Shown piece by piece: positions 40,156-47,913 of a DNA stretch of 64,000 nucleotides. Where the stretch lies: positions 1 to 64,000 of the forward strand of contig NZ_PQGD01000016.1 in NCBI RefSeq assembly GCF_002915575.1, read 5' to 3'. The stretch comes from Superficieibacter electus (GTDB lineage Bacteria > Pseudomonadota > Gammaproteobacteria > Enterobacterales > Enterobacteriaceae). A program made the translations under genes and the position numbers. The notes below the pieces were generated by a model. That model ran no database searches. It was given only the letters and a program-made list of their open reading frames with translations, and had not been told where the DNA came from. Within the stretch, counting starts at the first letter, position 1, and each line of letters starts with the position of its first letter.

Positions 40156-42105
40156 TTAAGGGTTATTTTTAAGCGGTTCCCCTGGAACGTGGCTGCGCCG
40201 CCGCATGACCCAGAGAGCGACCAGCGCAGCAATCAACAGAAGCGCCTGCGGCAATAGCGTTTCCAGCCAGGGATAAATTCCCAGCCAGCTGATTTCCGGC
40301 ACGCCAGGGATCAGAGTCGGCTGGAACAATTTGCCTTCCACCAGTTCCAGCACCCCTTTCCCGGCGAAGACGAACGCCATCAGGTACATCAAACTGCCGG
40401 TAAACATAAAGAAGGGTTTTAGCGGCAGACGCACCACCGAATAACGCATGATGAGCCAGGCAATCAGCAGGACGACGCAGCCAATAACAAAGCCAGCACC
40501 AATCGCCATATGGCCGGAGAGGTTTTGCGCGTCGCCGATCAGGGCGTAATAGAACAGTACCGTTTCAGCCCCCTCGCGGTAGACCGCCAGGAAGCAGGTC
40601 AGCCATAAACCAACCAGTGAACCCCGGGATAACGAATGGGAGAGCTTGCCTTCCAGCCAGGCTTTCCAGTGGCGGGCCTCGACTTTGGAGAGCAGCCAGT
40701 AGCTCATGAAGAACAGCATCACCACGGCAATGAGCATGGTAAAGCCCTCCAGCAATTCGCGACTGGCACCTGAATTAGTAAAAAGTAGCTGGAAGATAAT
40801 AGCGGTAACGACGCTGGCAACCAGCGCCACAAAGACGGACTGACGGATCAGCGGCAGTTTGTCCTTGTGATTATTTTTCACCATATAAGCCACGATGGCG
40901 GCGACAATGAGCAGCGCCTCCAGCCCTTCACGCACGATAATCATCAGGCTGTACAGCAGCAGGCTCCACTGCGTCTCTTCCCCTTCACCCAGCAAGGTGA
41001 CCGCTTTCGTCAGATCCTGTTGCAGCGCCGCCGCTTCCGCGTGGATTTTTTCCACCGGCTGACCCGCTTTCATCAGGCCAACCATGCGGGTGAAATAGCC
41101 CTCCAGCCTGGTCTTAAATGCGGCATCGCGCGAGCCGATTTTGTTCTCCATGCCGCTGGCTTCAAAACGATCGAAATAGGTATCCTGCACGTCCAGAATA
41201 GCGTCCGCCGCGCTGCCGTTCTGATAGTGGGCAATGGCGCTGGCGATGCTTTGGTTGATCCCACTCGCCACGCTGGCCCAGTCGACACGGGTAGCGTTGC
41301 TATCCGCTGGCGCATCGCGTTGTTCCTGCGGGGCGTTTACCGTCTGTTCCTCGCGGGTGGTCGGCAGACCTGGCAGCGTGTCTTCGATATCCTGTAGCAG
41401 CGTCGTCACCTGATAAGAAACATCGTTCAAATGGTCAGGCTGCGCGGTCAGCGCGATGAGCGCCGTAAACTGCTGGTTGATGGAGGCGGCATCTTTTGCC
41501 GAGCGATTCTGGCGCACCGACATTTCCATTTCCGAGTTTTTAAAGCCCTGATAGTGCGCTTGCTGCACATGCTGGCTGGCAGCGCTGAAGTTGCCCGCCT
41601 GATAGTCGTTGACCGCCTGCGCCAGCAGATCGTCGATGGTGCGGAAACTGTTTTGCCAGTAAACCGCAATATCTTCCCGGTTCAGCGCGTTATGCTGCTC
41701 TTCAGCCACCAGTCGGTGACCGCCGTCCAGCACCGGCTCTACCTCGCGCAGCGCTTTTTTCAGCTCGTCGATTCTGGCCTGCACCTCTGCGATCGGTTTT
41801 CCTTCGCCGATCATCCGGCGGATCTCACCGAATGTGCTCTCCATCTCGTAGCTTTTGCGGGCAGAGAAATTAATGCGAATCGGGCCTTCAAGGTTTTCAA
41901 AGACTTCGAAATACGCCGATTGTACTTCGCGCCGCGCCTCATGACTTTTCTGCTGCTGATAAAGTTCGGCGGTTTTGTCCAGCCGCTGTTCAATATCGTT
42001 AATGTAGGGCGCATAGTTTGTCGCGGCCAATGCGGCAGCGCATAACAACATGCCGAACAGCGCGGCAAAAAAACGGGATGGAAAAGTGAGCACGACGTAT
42101 ACCAT
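40156..42105 (-). CDS. fetM: FTR1-family iron permease FetM with extended periplasmic domain
   Basis: This is a 649-residue iron permease. After a signal-like helix comes a periplasmic region of about 350 residues, then seven or so helices of the FTR1 domain with the two iron-binding motifs REGLE (392-396) and REGAE (510-514). The periplasmic part shows three related segments (about 60-122, 180-243, 304-371), each starting near V-Q-x-x-Y/H-Y/F-x-x-F-E/K. The start is uncertain: ATG 42105 gives a normal signal peptide; the ATG at 42132 lies inside the Fur box. First gene of the operon. Confidence 0.88.
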   Translation of the reverse strand: MVYVVLTFPSRFFAALFGMLLCAAALAATNYAPYINDIEQRLDKTAELYQQQKSHEARREVQSAYFEVFENLEGPIRINFSARKSYEMESTFGEIRRMIGEGKPIAEVQARIDELKKALREVEPVLDGGHRLVAEEQHNALNREDIAVYWQNSFRTIDDLLAQAVNDYQAGNFSAASQHVQQAHYQGFKNSEMEMSVRQNRSAKDAASINQQFTALIALTAQPDHLNDVSYQVTTLLQDIEDTLPGLPTTREEQTVNAPQEQRDAPADSNATRVDWASVASGINQSIASAIAHYQNGSAADAILDVQDTYFDRFEASGMENKIGSRDAAFKTRLEGYFTRMVGLMKAGQPVEKIHAEAAALQQDLTKAVTLLGEGEETQWSLLLYSLMIIVREGLEALLIVAAIVAYMVKNNHKDKLPLIRQSVFVALVASVVTAIIFQLLFTNSGASRELLEGFTMLIAVVMLFFMSYWLLSKVEARHWKAWLEGKLSHSLSRGSLVGLWLTCFLAVYREGAETVLFYYALIGDAQNLSGHMAIGAGFVIGCVVLLIAWLIMRYSVVRLPLKPFFMFTGSLMYLMAFVFAGKGVLELVEGKLFQPTLIPGVPEISWLGIYPWLETLLPQALLLIAALVALWVMRRRSHVPGEPLKNNP

Positions 42106-42117
42106 AGGGATACAAAT

Positions 42118-42136
42118 GATAACGATTATCATTATC
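42118..42136. promoter_or_regulatory. Fur box of the fetM operon
   Basis: On the plus strand GATAACGATTATCATTATC matches 17 of 19 bases of the classic Fur consensus (GATAATGATAATCATTATC). It ends 13 bases before the chosen fetM start, so Fur-Fe2+ would block transcription of the whole seven-gene operon. Confidence 0.85.
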
Positions 42137-42299
42137 TGTTATTGATTATTTGTATATGACCTGGATCATAAAAAAGCATCACCATTACAAGTTATGCAAA
42201 TTATTTCTAATGATTACGATTTAATAACCAGAAGATAAGATTATCCTCGGCAATTAAAATGGAAAGAGGCAGGACAATTACCGTCAGGGAAGGTGCGGT

Positions 42300-42341
42300 G
42301 ATAAAAAATAAAGCCGACGTTAACGTTAACGTCGGCTTTAT
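42300..42341 (-). terminator. Rho-independent terminator of the NqrC-like gene
   Basis: A long perfect stem (about 42308-42341, TAAAGCCGACGTTAACG and its complement) starts 24 bases after the stop at 42365 and is followed on the minus strand by TTTTTTATC. It separates the NqrC-like gene from the fetM promoter. Confidence 0.93.
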
Positions 42342-42364
42342 GCTTGCTATGTAATATTAACAAC

Positions 42365-43102
42365 TTAGGGCGTTAAAATGTCTTTGTCTGCCCGCAGACG
42401 TTGCAGAAAAGGACCAAATCCGCGCTCGCCCATCCAGTAATTAATACTTTTTTCCACGCCAGAAGAGGTCATCGTCGCGCCAGAAATTCCATCCACCGTA
42501 TGATCATCATGCGGACCGGTATTGTCCTGTACCACTTTCAGAGCAGGTTGTCCCTGCTCATCTAGCAGTCTTTTTCCCGGCCACTGGCTGCGCCATTCAG
42601 GATCGGCCACTCGCGCGCCCAGCAGCGGCGTCTCGTTTTGTTGATAGTAATTGATGCCTTTTACCGTCGTACCGTCGGTGTCCAGCGCGACAAAAGCGTA
42701 CATCATCGACTTTGCGCCTTTGCCATTCACAGGCAGGATAACCTGCTGAATATCGCCGCTTTTTCCTTTTACCAGATAGATTTCCACTCGCTCGCAGGTC
42801 CGCTCGCCGTCGGCAGGTGCGTTACAAAAGGCTGGCGACTGCCCTGCCACCGCGGGCAGCAATTGCCCGCGTTTCAAATCAAGCTGACGTGGAATGATAC
42901 GCTCATGGTAAAGTGCGCTGATATCCCGCTCGCTGCGCTCCGCCTCCCCGACCAGCCCGGCGGCCCGCAGGATAGCAATTTCACGCGCTTTATTTTCAGG
43001 CGCACCGGGTTCCCGGATAACCAACAAATAAACTGCAACAGATATAAAACACAAAATGATTAATGAGATCACAAATGCAATAATTATTTTACTTTTACGC
43101 AT
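42365..43102 (-). CDS. Stand-alone NqrC-like FMN-binding membrane protein
   Basis: This is a 245-residue protein with one N-terminal helix after MRKSK and a periplasmic FMN_bind domain. ETPLLGARVADPEW and DGISGATMTSSG are the NqrC/RnfG signatures; T210 in SGAT would carry covalently linked FMN added by an ApbE-type transferase. It resembles Na+-NQR subunit C, yet no nqrABDEF genes are in the window. It has its own terminator and follows the pldA terminator. An ATG eight codons upstream (43126) is an alternative start. A redox role beside the iron operon is plausible but unproven. Confidence 0.8.
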   Translation of the reverse strand: MRKSKIIIAFVISLIILCFISVAVYLLVIREPGAPENKAREIAILRAAGLVGEAERSERDISALYHERIIPRQLDLKRGQLLPAVAGQSPAFCNAPADGERTCERVEIYLVKGKSGDIQQVILPVNGKGAKSMMYAFVALDTDGTTVKGINYYQQNETPLLGARVADPEWRSQWPGKRLLDEQGQPALKVVQDNTGPHDDHTVDGISGATMTSSGVEKSINYWMGERGFGPFLQRLRADKDILTP

Positions 43103-43207
43103 TCCACTCTTTTCCCCATAAGGCATTCCACCGCTGCATAGCGCGGGGGTATTTTTAACGGATAAGAGAATACAGAATGACGCCGGAATATTGCTTTTGC
43201 AACTACC

Positions 43208-43249
43208 GAAAGCAATAACGCCATTCAGATGAAACTGAATGGCGTTATT
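43208..43249 (-). terminator. Terminator after pldA
   Basis: A 15-base-pair perfect stem (43214-43228 with 43235-43249, core AACGCCATTCAG) begins 4 bases after the pldA stop. The minus strand then reads GCTTTCGG, a short T run. Confidence 0.75.
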
Positions 43250-43252
43250 TAA

Positions 43253-44128
43253 TCAGAACACATCGTTCAGCATGACGCCCACACCAACGCGGGTTTGATT
43301 AAAGTTGTAATCAATAAGCGACTCACCGTAACCACTATAAACCTGAGTGTACAAACGCACGTGCTTCGACACTGGATAGCTGACGCCCAGTTCCGCGCCA
43401 CCATAGCCGGTATTCCAGTTATATTGCCCTTTAGCGCTCAACACTGCATCACCCAGCTGGTATCCCAGCTTGAGCTGGTAATAACCCATATATTTGGTGA
43501 TATCCGGGTTGTCATCTGTGCTGCCCAGCACGTACCACGGCTTCACCTCAACCAGCCAGTTGCCGTTTTGCGCCATCAAACGCGCATAAGCGCGGTTCCA
43601 GCTCCGCGATGTTGGATCGGAGCGGCCGTTAGAGTCGTGGTTGTAACCCACCTCAATGTCGCGCAGCGACCAGTCCCCCAGCCGGTAGTCGGTTGCAAAA
43701 CCGAGAAACAGTTGAGGCTCATAGTTCGTCTCACGAAACGGTGACGATTCGCCGCTGTTTGACAATTGCCACCAGGACTTCTGCGTATAGGACGCGCCCA
43801 GCACCGAGTTGGGCCCCAGAATGCCGCGCCAGAACGGAAACGCCAGGCTGAGCTGGAATTTCACCTCGTCCTTACGCGCGTTATCCGCCCAGTTATAGGT
43901 GTTGATCGCCTCTTTATTGAGATCGCTGGTCCACGTATACAGCACATAGTTGGAATCATACGGATATAACGTGAAGGGGTTATCATGCTCCTGTAACAGG
44001 TTAGCAATGATACTGCCACGTACCGCAGGCGCATCGTGAACCTCTTTAACCGTGGCCTCCTGCGCGCAGACATAAAAGGGCAATAGTGCCGCTAACACGG
44101 ACAACCTGGCCAAAGACTTACGCTTCAA
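43253..44128 (-). CDS. pldA: Outer membrane phospholipase A PldA
   Basis: PldA is a 12-strand outer-membrane barrel that hydrolyses phospholipids mislocalised to the outer leaflet. The mature part (from QEATVKEVHDAP) closely follows E. coli, including the catalytic NHDSNGRSDPTSRSWNR region. The best start is TTG at 44128, preceded by CAGGAG and giving a 20-22-residue signal peptide (MKRKSLARLSVLAALLPFYVCA). The first in-frame ATG lies 54 bases further upstream and would add residues that spoil the signal. The signal peptide differs from that of E. coli. Confidence 0.92.
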   Translation of the reverse strand: MKRKSLARLSVLAALLPFYVCAQEATVKEVHDAPAVRGSIIANLLQEHDNPFTLYPYDSNYVLYTWTSDLNKEAINTYNWADNARKDEVKFQLSLAFPFWRGILGPNSVLGASYTQKSWWQLSNSGESSPFRETNYEPQLFLGFATDYRLGDWSLRDIEVGYNHDSNGRSDPTSRSWNRAYARLMAQNGNWLVEVKPWYVLGSTDDNPDITKYMGYYQLKLGYQLGDAVLSAKGQYNWNTGYGGAELGVSYPVSKHVRLYTQVYSGYGESLIDYNFNQTRVGVGVMLNDVF

Positions 44129-44292
44129 TTGAGTGCTCCTGAAAAAAATTATTATGTTTGTATATAAATGGCTAACATCCATTCTACATATTTCTCATTT
44201 TGATGCCTAACAAAGCTGATTAGGATCTGGCATTCAACAAATCATAAGCATAAAATCAACATATAATTAACAATCAGGAAGATGAAACGCTT

Positions 44293-44760
44293 ATGTCAGC
44301 CACCCTTACCGCCGAAGAGACGCTCCGCATGGTCGGCGAAATTTTTGTCTACCACATGCCTTTCAACCGCGCGCTTGGCCTGGAGCTGGACCGCTATGAA
44401 AAAGACTTTGCACAGCTGAGTTTCAACAACCAGCCGATGATGGTCGGTAACTGGGCGCAAAGCATCCTCCATGGTGGTGTGATTGCCTCCGCACTGGATG
44501 TTGCCGCCGGACTGGTATGCGTAGGGAGTACGCTGACCCGCCATGACACCATCAGTGAAGAAGAGCTGCGTCAGCGTCTCTCAAGAATGGGAACCATTGA
44601 TTTACGCGTCGATTATCTGCGTCCGGGGCGCGGCAACCGCTTTACCGCGACCAGCAGTTTGTTGCGCGCCGGCAATAAAGTCGCAGTGGCACGAGTGGAG
44701 TTACATAACGAGGAACAGGTTTACATCGCCAGCGCAACCGCCACTTATATGGTGGGTTGA
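44293..44760 (+). CDS. yigI: Hotdog-fold acyl-CoA thioesterase YigI
   Basis: YigI is a 155-residue hotdog-fold thioesterase (PaaI/YigI type); the E. coli protein acts on medium- and long-chain acyl-CoA. The conserved [18 protein letters not shown] segment contains the active-site histidine-glycine and aspartate, followed by [13 protein letters not shown]. It is divergent from pldA and 51 bases before rarD. Confidence 0.9.
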   Translation: MSATLTAEETLRMVGEIFVYHMPFNRALGLELDRYEKDFAQLSFNNQPMMVGNWAQSILHGGVIASALDVAAGLVCVGSTLTRHDTISEEELRQRLSRMGTIDLRVDYLRPGRGNRFTATSSLLRAGNKVAVARVELHNEEQVYIASATATYMVG

Positions 44761-44811
44761 GGCGGCAAATTCGGGTAGACTGGAATCACTTTTTTGTAAC
44801 GAGTTTTTCTG

Positions 44812-45702
44812 ATGGATGCTAAACAAACGCGGCAGGGAGTGTTGCTCGCCCTGGCTGCCTATTTTATCTGGGGTATTGCTCCCGCCTATTTCAAGCTGAT
44901 TTATTACGTTCCGGCCAATGAAATCCTGACCCACCGCGTGATCTGGTCTTTCTTCTTTATGCTGGCGTTGATTAGCATTAGCCGTCAGTGGACGCAGGTT
45001 AAAAAACTACTGGCGACGCCGAAAAAAATCTTTCTGCTGGCGCTCTCCGCGGTGCTGATCGGCGGCAACTGGCTGCTGTTCATCTGGGCGGTAAATAATC
45101 ACCATATGCTTGAGGCGAGCCTCGGTTACTTTATTAACCCGCTGGTGAATATCGTGCTGGGTATGATTTTCCTCGGCGAGCGCTTTCGCCGGATGCAGTG
45201 GCTGGCGGTGATCCTCGCGACATGCGGCGTGCTGGTACAGCTCTGGACCTTTGGCTCACTGCCCATTATCGCCCTCGGTCTGGCGTTCAGCTTTGCCTTT
45301 TACGGCCTGGTACGTAAAAAAATTGCTGTAGACGCGCAGACCGGCATGCTGGTTGAAACGCTGTGGCTATTACCGGTAGCCGCAATCTGGCTGTTTGGTA
45401 TTGCCGACAGCGCCACCAGCCATATGGGACAAAACCCGTGGTCGCTGAATCTGCTGCTAATTGCCGCCGGGGTTGTTACCACCATTCCGCTGTTATGCTT
45501 TACCGGCGCGGCGACCCGCCTGCGGCTCTCGACGCTGGGCTTTTTCCAGTACATTGGCCCAACGCTGATGTTCCTGCTGGCAGTGGTGTTTTATGATGAG
45601 CATCCGGGAACGGATAAAATGGTGACGTTCGCGTTTATTTGGGTGGCACTGGCGGTGTTTGTGATGGATGCGCTGTATACGCAGCGAAAACGTCCAAAAT
45701 AA
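44812..45702 (+). CDS. rarD: EamA-family permease RarD
   Basis: RarD is a 296-residue inner-membrane protein with ten hydrophobic helices in two EamA repeats; the GYFINPLVNIVLGMIFLGER and IGPTLMFLLAVVFYDEHP blocks are typical. The name comes from a proposed chloramphenicol-sensitive phenotype; the substrate is unknown. It follows yigI on the same strand. Confidence 0.93.
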   Translation: MDAKQTRQGVLLALAAYFIWGIAPAYFKLIYYVPANEILTHRVIWSFFFMLALISISRQWTQVKKLLATPKKIFLLALSAVLIGGNWLLFIWAVNNHHMLEASLGYFINPLVNIVLGMIFLGERFRRMQWLAVILATCGVLVQLWTFGSLPIIALGLAFSFAFYGLVRKKIAVDAQTGMLVETLWLLPVAAIWLFGIADSATSHMGQNPWSLNLLLIAAGVVTTIPLLCFTGAATRLRLSTLGFFQYIGPTLMFLLAVVFYDEHPGTDKMVTFAFIWVALAVFVMDALYTQRKRPK

Positions 45703-45725
45703 TGTAATAAATATATTCCTAAAAA

Positions 45726-45757
45726 ATATGCCCTCCCTTGCAAGAGAGAGGGCATAT
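45726..45757. terminator. Hairpin after rarD
   Basis: ATATGCCCTC (45726-45735) pairs with GAGGGCATAT (45748-45757). A run of A precedes it, and the plus strand lacks T after it, so it is a weak terminator or mRNA-end hairpin for rarD. Confidence 0.5.
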
Positions 45758-45807
45758 CATCATGCTGAACATACGTATAAAAAGGGGTTATCAATTTAGT
45801 ATCAATC

Positions 45808-46173
45808 ATGTCTCTATTATCAGGAAAGACTTCAAGATTACATTATTTCATCATTTTCATAACAATTAATATTGTTTTTGGTATTCTGGCTGTTTTTTTA
45901 ATAGCAGCAGAGAGCATATTTTCGCTATTGATTGAGTGCCTTCTTTTACACTTTATCGTTATCATACTGAATTGTCGCCGACTCAGGGATAGCGGGTGTC
46001 CATACATAAAATCTTTTGTTTGTGGCTCTATCGGGATCTATCTCATCTCCTTCATACTGATGTTCTTTGAAGAGTTTAATTGTGATGGTTTCGGTATTTC
46101 GCTTTTTCTAATATGGTATTTTACAACGTTTAGCCTGTTACTATTGGTACCTAAAGATTCACCTACCAAATAA
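45808..46173 (+). CDS. yigG: Small inner membrane protein, DUF805-like (YigG position)
   Basis: This 121-residue membrane protein has about four hydrophobic helices and the DUF805-type cytoplasmic motif RRLRDSGCPYIKSF. Function unknown. It occupies the yigG position (rarD-yigG-yigF-corA), and the symbol rests on that position. The sequence is strikingly A/T-rich compared with its neighbours and the ribosome site is weak. It stops 14 bases before the next gene. Confidence 0.7.
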   Translation: MSLLSGKTSRLHYFIIFITINIVFGILAVFLIAAESIFSLLIECLLLHFIVIILNCRRLRDSGCPYIKSFVCGSIGIYLISFILMFFEEFNCDGFGISLFLIWYFTTFSLLLLVPKDSPTK

Positions 46174-46187
46174 TTTATGGAGTTTAC

Positions 46188-46568
46188 ATGAACAAGGATT
46201 ATATGCAGGATGGTTCGCTTTCTGAGAAATGGAAATATCGTTTTTCTTTTTACGATCAACATGGTTTTCCTGGTTTTTGGAAATTAAGCCCTGAATATAA
46301 AGAAGCTTTTAAAAGCCTGAAAGCAAGGCAGAGAATAACTATCCAGATGAATTTTATTGCCTTTTTCTTCTCCTGGATTTATCTGTTTGTCCTGGGGCTA
46401 TGGAAGAAAGCGATTATCGTATTATTGCTGGGTATTGTCTCACTCATTATCGGCGCGATAATCGGCATTAACGTACTGGGTCTGGCCGTCGCCGCCTATG
46501 TAGCACTTAACACGAATAAATGGTTTTACGAAAAAGAGGTCAAAGGTATTAATACCTGGGGTCTGTAA
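46188..46568 (+). CDS. yigF: DUF2628 family membrane protein YigF
   Basis: This 126-residue protein has a hydrophilic N-terminus (WKYRFSFYDQHGFPG) followed by two to three hydrophobic helices (from about 55) and the tail VKGINTWGL, the usual DUF2628 layout. Function unknown. A GGAG ribosome site precedes the ATG. It converges on corA, 40 bases away. Confidence 0.75.
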   Translation: MNKDYMQDGSLSEKWKYRFSFYDQHGFPGFWKLSPEYKEAFKSLKARQRITIQMNFIAFFFSWIYLFVLGLWKKAIIVLLLGIVSLIIGAIIGINVLGLAVAAYVALNTNKWFYEKEVKGINTWGL

Positions 46569-46608
46569 CATCTCGGTGGTTCAACATTCGTTGAACCACC
46601 TTTCCTGC

Positions 46609-47559
46609 CTACAACCAGTTCTTCCGCTTAAAGTACAGATACGGTGCCAGCCCTGCGAGGATCATAAAGATAATTGCGCCCGGGTAGCCAAAGCTCCATT
46701 TCAGCTCGGGCATAAACTCAAAGTTCATTCCGTAGCTGGAGGCCACCAGCGTCGGCGGCAGGAATACGACCGAGACCACCGAGAAGATTTTGATGATGCG
46801 GTTCTGTTCGATGTTGATAAAGCCCATCGCCGCCTGCATCAGGAAGTTCACCTTCTGGAACAGAGATTCATTGTGCGGCAGCAGGGATTCGATATCGCGC
46901 AGGATCTCCCGCGCCTGTTCCAGTTGACCGCCCGGCAAACGCGCTTTACGCACCAGGAAGTTCAGCGCGCGCTGGGTATCCATCAGACACAGGCGAACCT
47001 TCCAGCCGATATCTTCCAGCTCCGCCAGCGTGGAAAGCGCCTCGTCATACTCGTCGCCCTGATGGCCTTCCATGATCACCCGGCTGAGTTTTTCCAGATC
47101 GCTGTAGATGTTTTCGATTTCGTCCGCCAGCTGTTCAATTTTGGTTTCAAACAGATCGAGCAGCAGCTCGTAAGCATTACCGTCCACCATCTCCTGACTG
47201 CGGGCGCGCATGCGATACAGGCGAAACGCGGGCAGCTCGCGCTCGCGCAGGGTAAACAGGCGACCTTCACGAATAGTGAATGCGACGGTGGAGTTACCAG
47301 CGTGATCTTCTGCATCTTCAAAGAAGAAAAAGGAGTGAATATGCAGGCCGTCTTCGTCTTCAAAAAAACGTGCCGATGCCTCGATGTCTTCCAGTTCGGG
47401 GCGGGTTGCCAGATTCTGGCCCAAGTCCGTTTGCACACGGTGTCGTTCTTCATCGTCCGGCTCGACTAAATCCACCCATACCGAGCTGGCAAGGTGATTG
47501 ATTTCATCAGCTTCAAGACGAATCAGACGATTGTTTTCCAGTTGAAATGCGCTCAGCAT
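46609..47559 (-). CDS. corA: Magnesium/cobalt transporter CorA
   Basis: CorA is the homopentameric Mg2+ (also Co2+, Ni2+) channel of the inner membrane. The 316-residue form from ATG 47559, with GGGAG eight bases upstream, equals the family length. The large cytoplasmic domain precedes two C-terminal helices; the signature YGMN before FEFMPE is the periplasmic selectivity loop. The long leader contains corL and a regulatory hairpin. Confidence 0.96.
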   Translation of the reverse strand: MLSAFQLENNRLIRLEADEINHLASSVWVDLVEPDDEERHRVQTDLGQNLATRPELEDIEASARFFEDEDGLHIHSFFFFEDAEDHAGNSTVAFTIREGRLFTLRERELPAFRLYRMRARSQEMVDGNAYELLLDLFETKIEQLADEIENIYSDLEKLSRVIMEGHQGDEYDEALSTLAELEDIGWKVRLCLMDTQRALNFLVRKARLPGGQLEQAREILRDIESLLPHNESLFQKVNFLMQAAMGFINIEQNRIIKIFSVVSVVFLPPTLVASSYGMNFEFMPELKWSFGYPGAIIFMILAGLAPYLYFKRKNWL

Positions 47560-47680
47560 GACCGGGACTCCCAATGCAAAAATTATCGGACAGTTCGGTG
47601 GGCACACAGAAACATGGGGTTTCAGACCATTAAACAGCCTGACTCAGCGCGACGGGAAAAAGAGAAGTCGCTGACAACCG

Positions 47681-47712
47681 CTAAGGCTATCAGCAAAAAG
47701 GGATAGCCTTAG
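47681..47712 (-). promoter_or_regulatory. corA leader hairpin overlapping the corL stop
   Basis: CTAAGGCTATC (47681-47691) pairs with GATAGCCTTAG (47702-47712), an 11-base-pair stem whose first arm in the transcript overlaps the corL stop codon. Ribosomes finishing corL would melt it, fitting the Salmonella model in which corL translation decides Rho-dependent termination before corA. Confidence 0.7.
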
Positions 47713-47765
47713 GAGTTGATCCTGGATGACAGGATAGTGAGCCAGTATCTACTGGGTGTGTCCAA
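47709..47765 (-). CDS. corL: corA leader peptide CorL
   Basis: This is an 18-codon reading frame, MDTPSRYWLTILSSRINS, starting at TTG 47765 with AAGAGGA nine bases before it and ending at TAA 47709. It lies 150 bases before corA in the leader RNA. Salmonella corA has a short leader gene, corL, whose translation sets Rho access. The position, size and proline codon agree, but I cannot compare sequences here. Confidence 0.7.
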   Translation of the reverse strand: MDTPSRYWLTILSSRINS

Positions 47766-47797
47766 GGCGAATGTCCTCTTAGCGTAATCGTGCGCGC

Positions 47798-47826
47798 ATG
47801 TTACGCCAGCAGAAATTTGCCGTCAA
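47798..47826 (-). promoter_or_regulatory. corA promoter
   Basis: On the minus strand TTGACG (47826-47821) and TAACAT (47803-47798) are 17 bases apart. They lie about 25-60 bases before corL and give a leader of about 230 bases before corA. The interval between here and the uvrD stop (47914) holds no other supported gene. Confidence 0.65.
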
Positions 47827-47913
47827 CACGCAACGGAACGCCATTGAGCAATAATTGCCCCTCCGTCATTAAGGCTAGCAGAATATTGCAAAATAATGAT
47901 ATTTTTCTTAAGG

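Noticed and set aside
47801-47869. 22-codon frame (MTEGQLLLNGVPLRV...) upstream of corL
   Set aside because: It overlaps the corA promoter, so it would not be on the corA transcript; possible only from uvrD read-through. Too weak to list.
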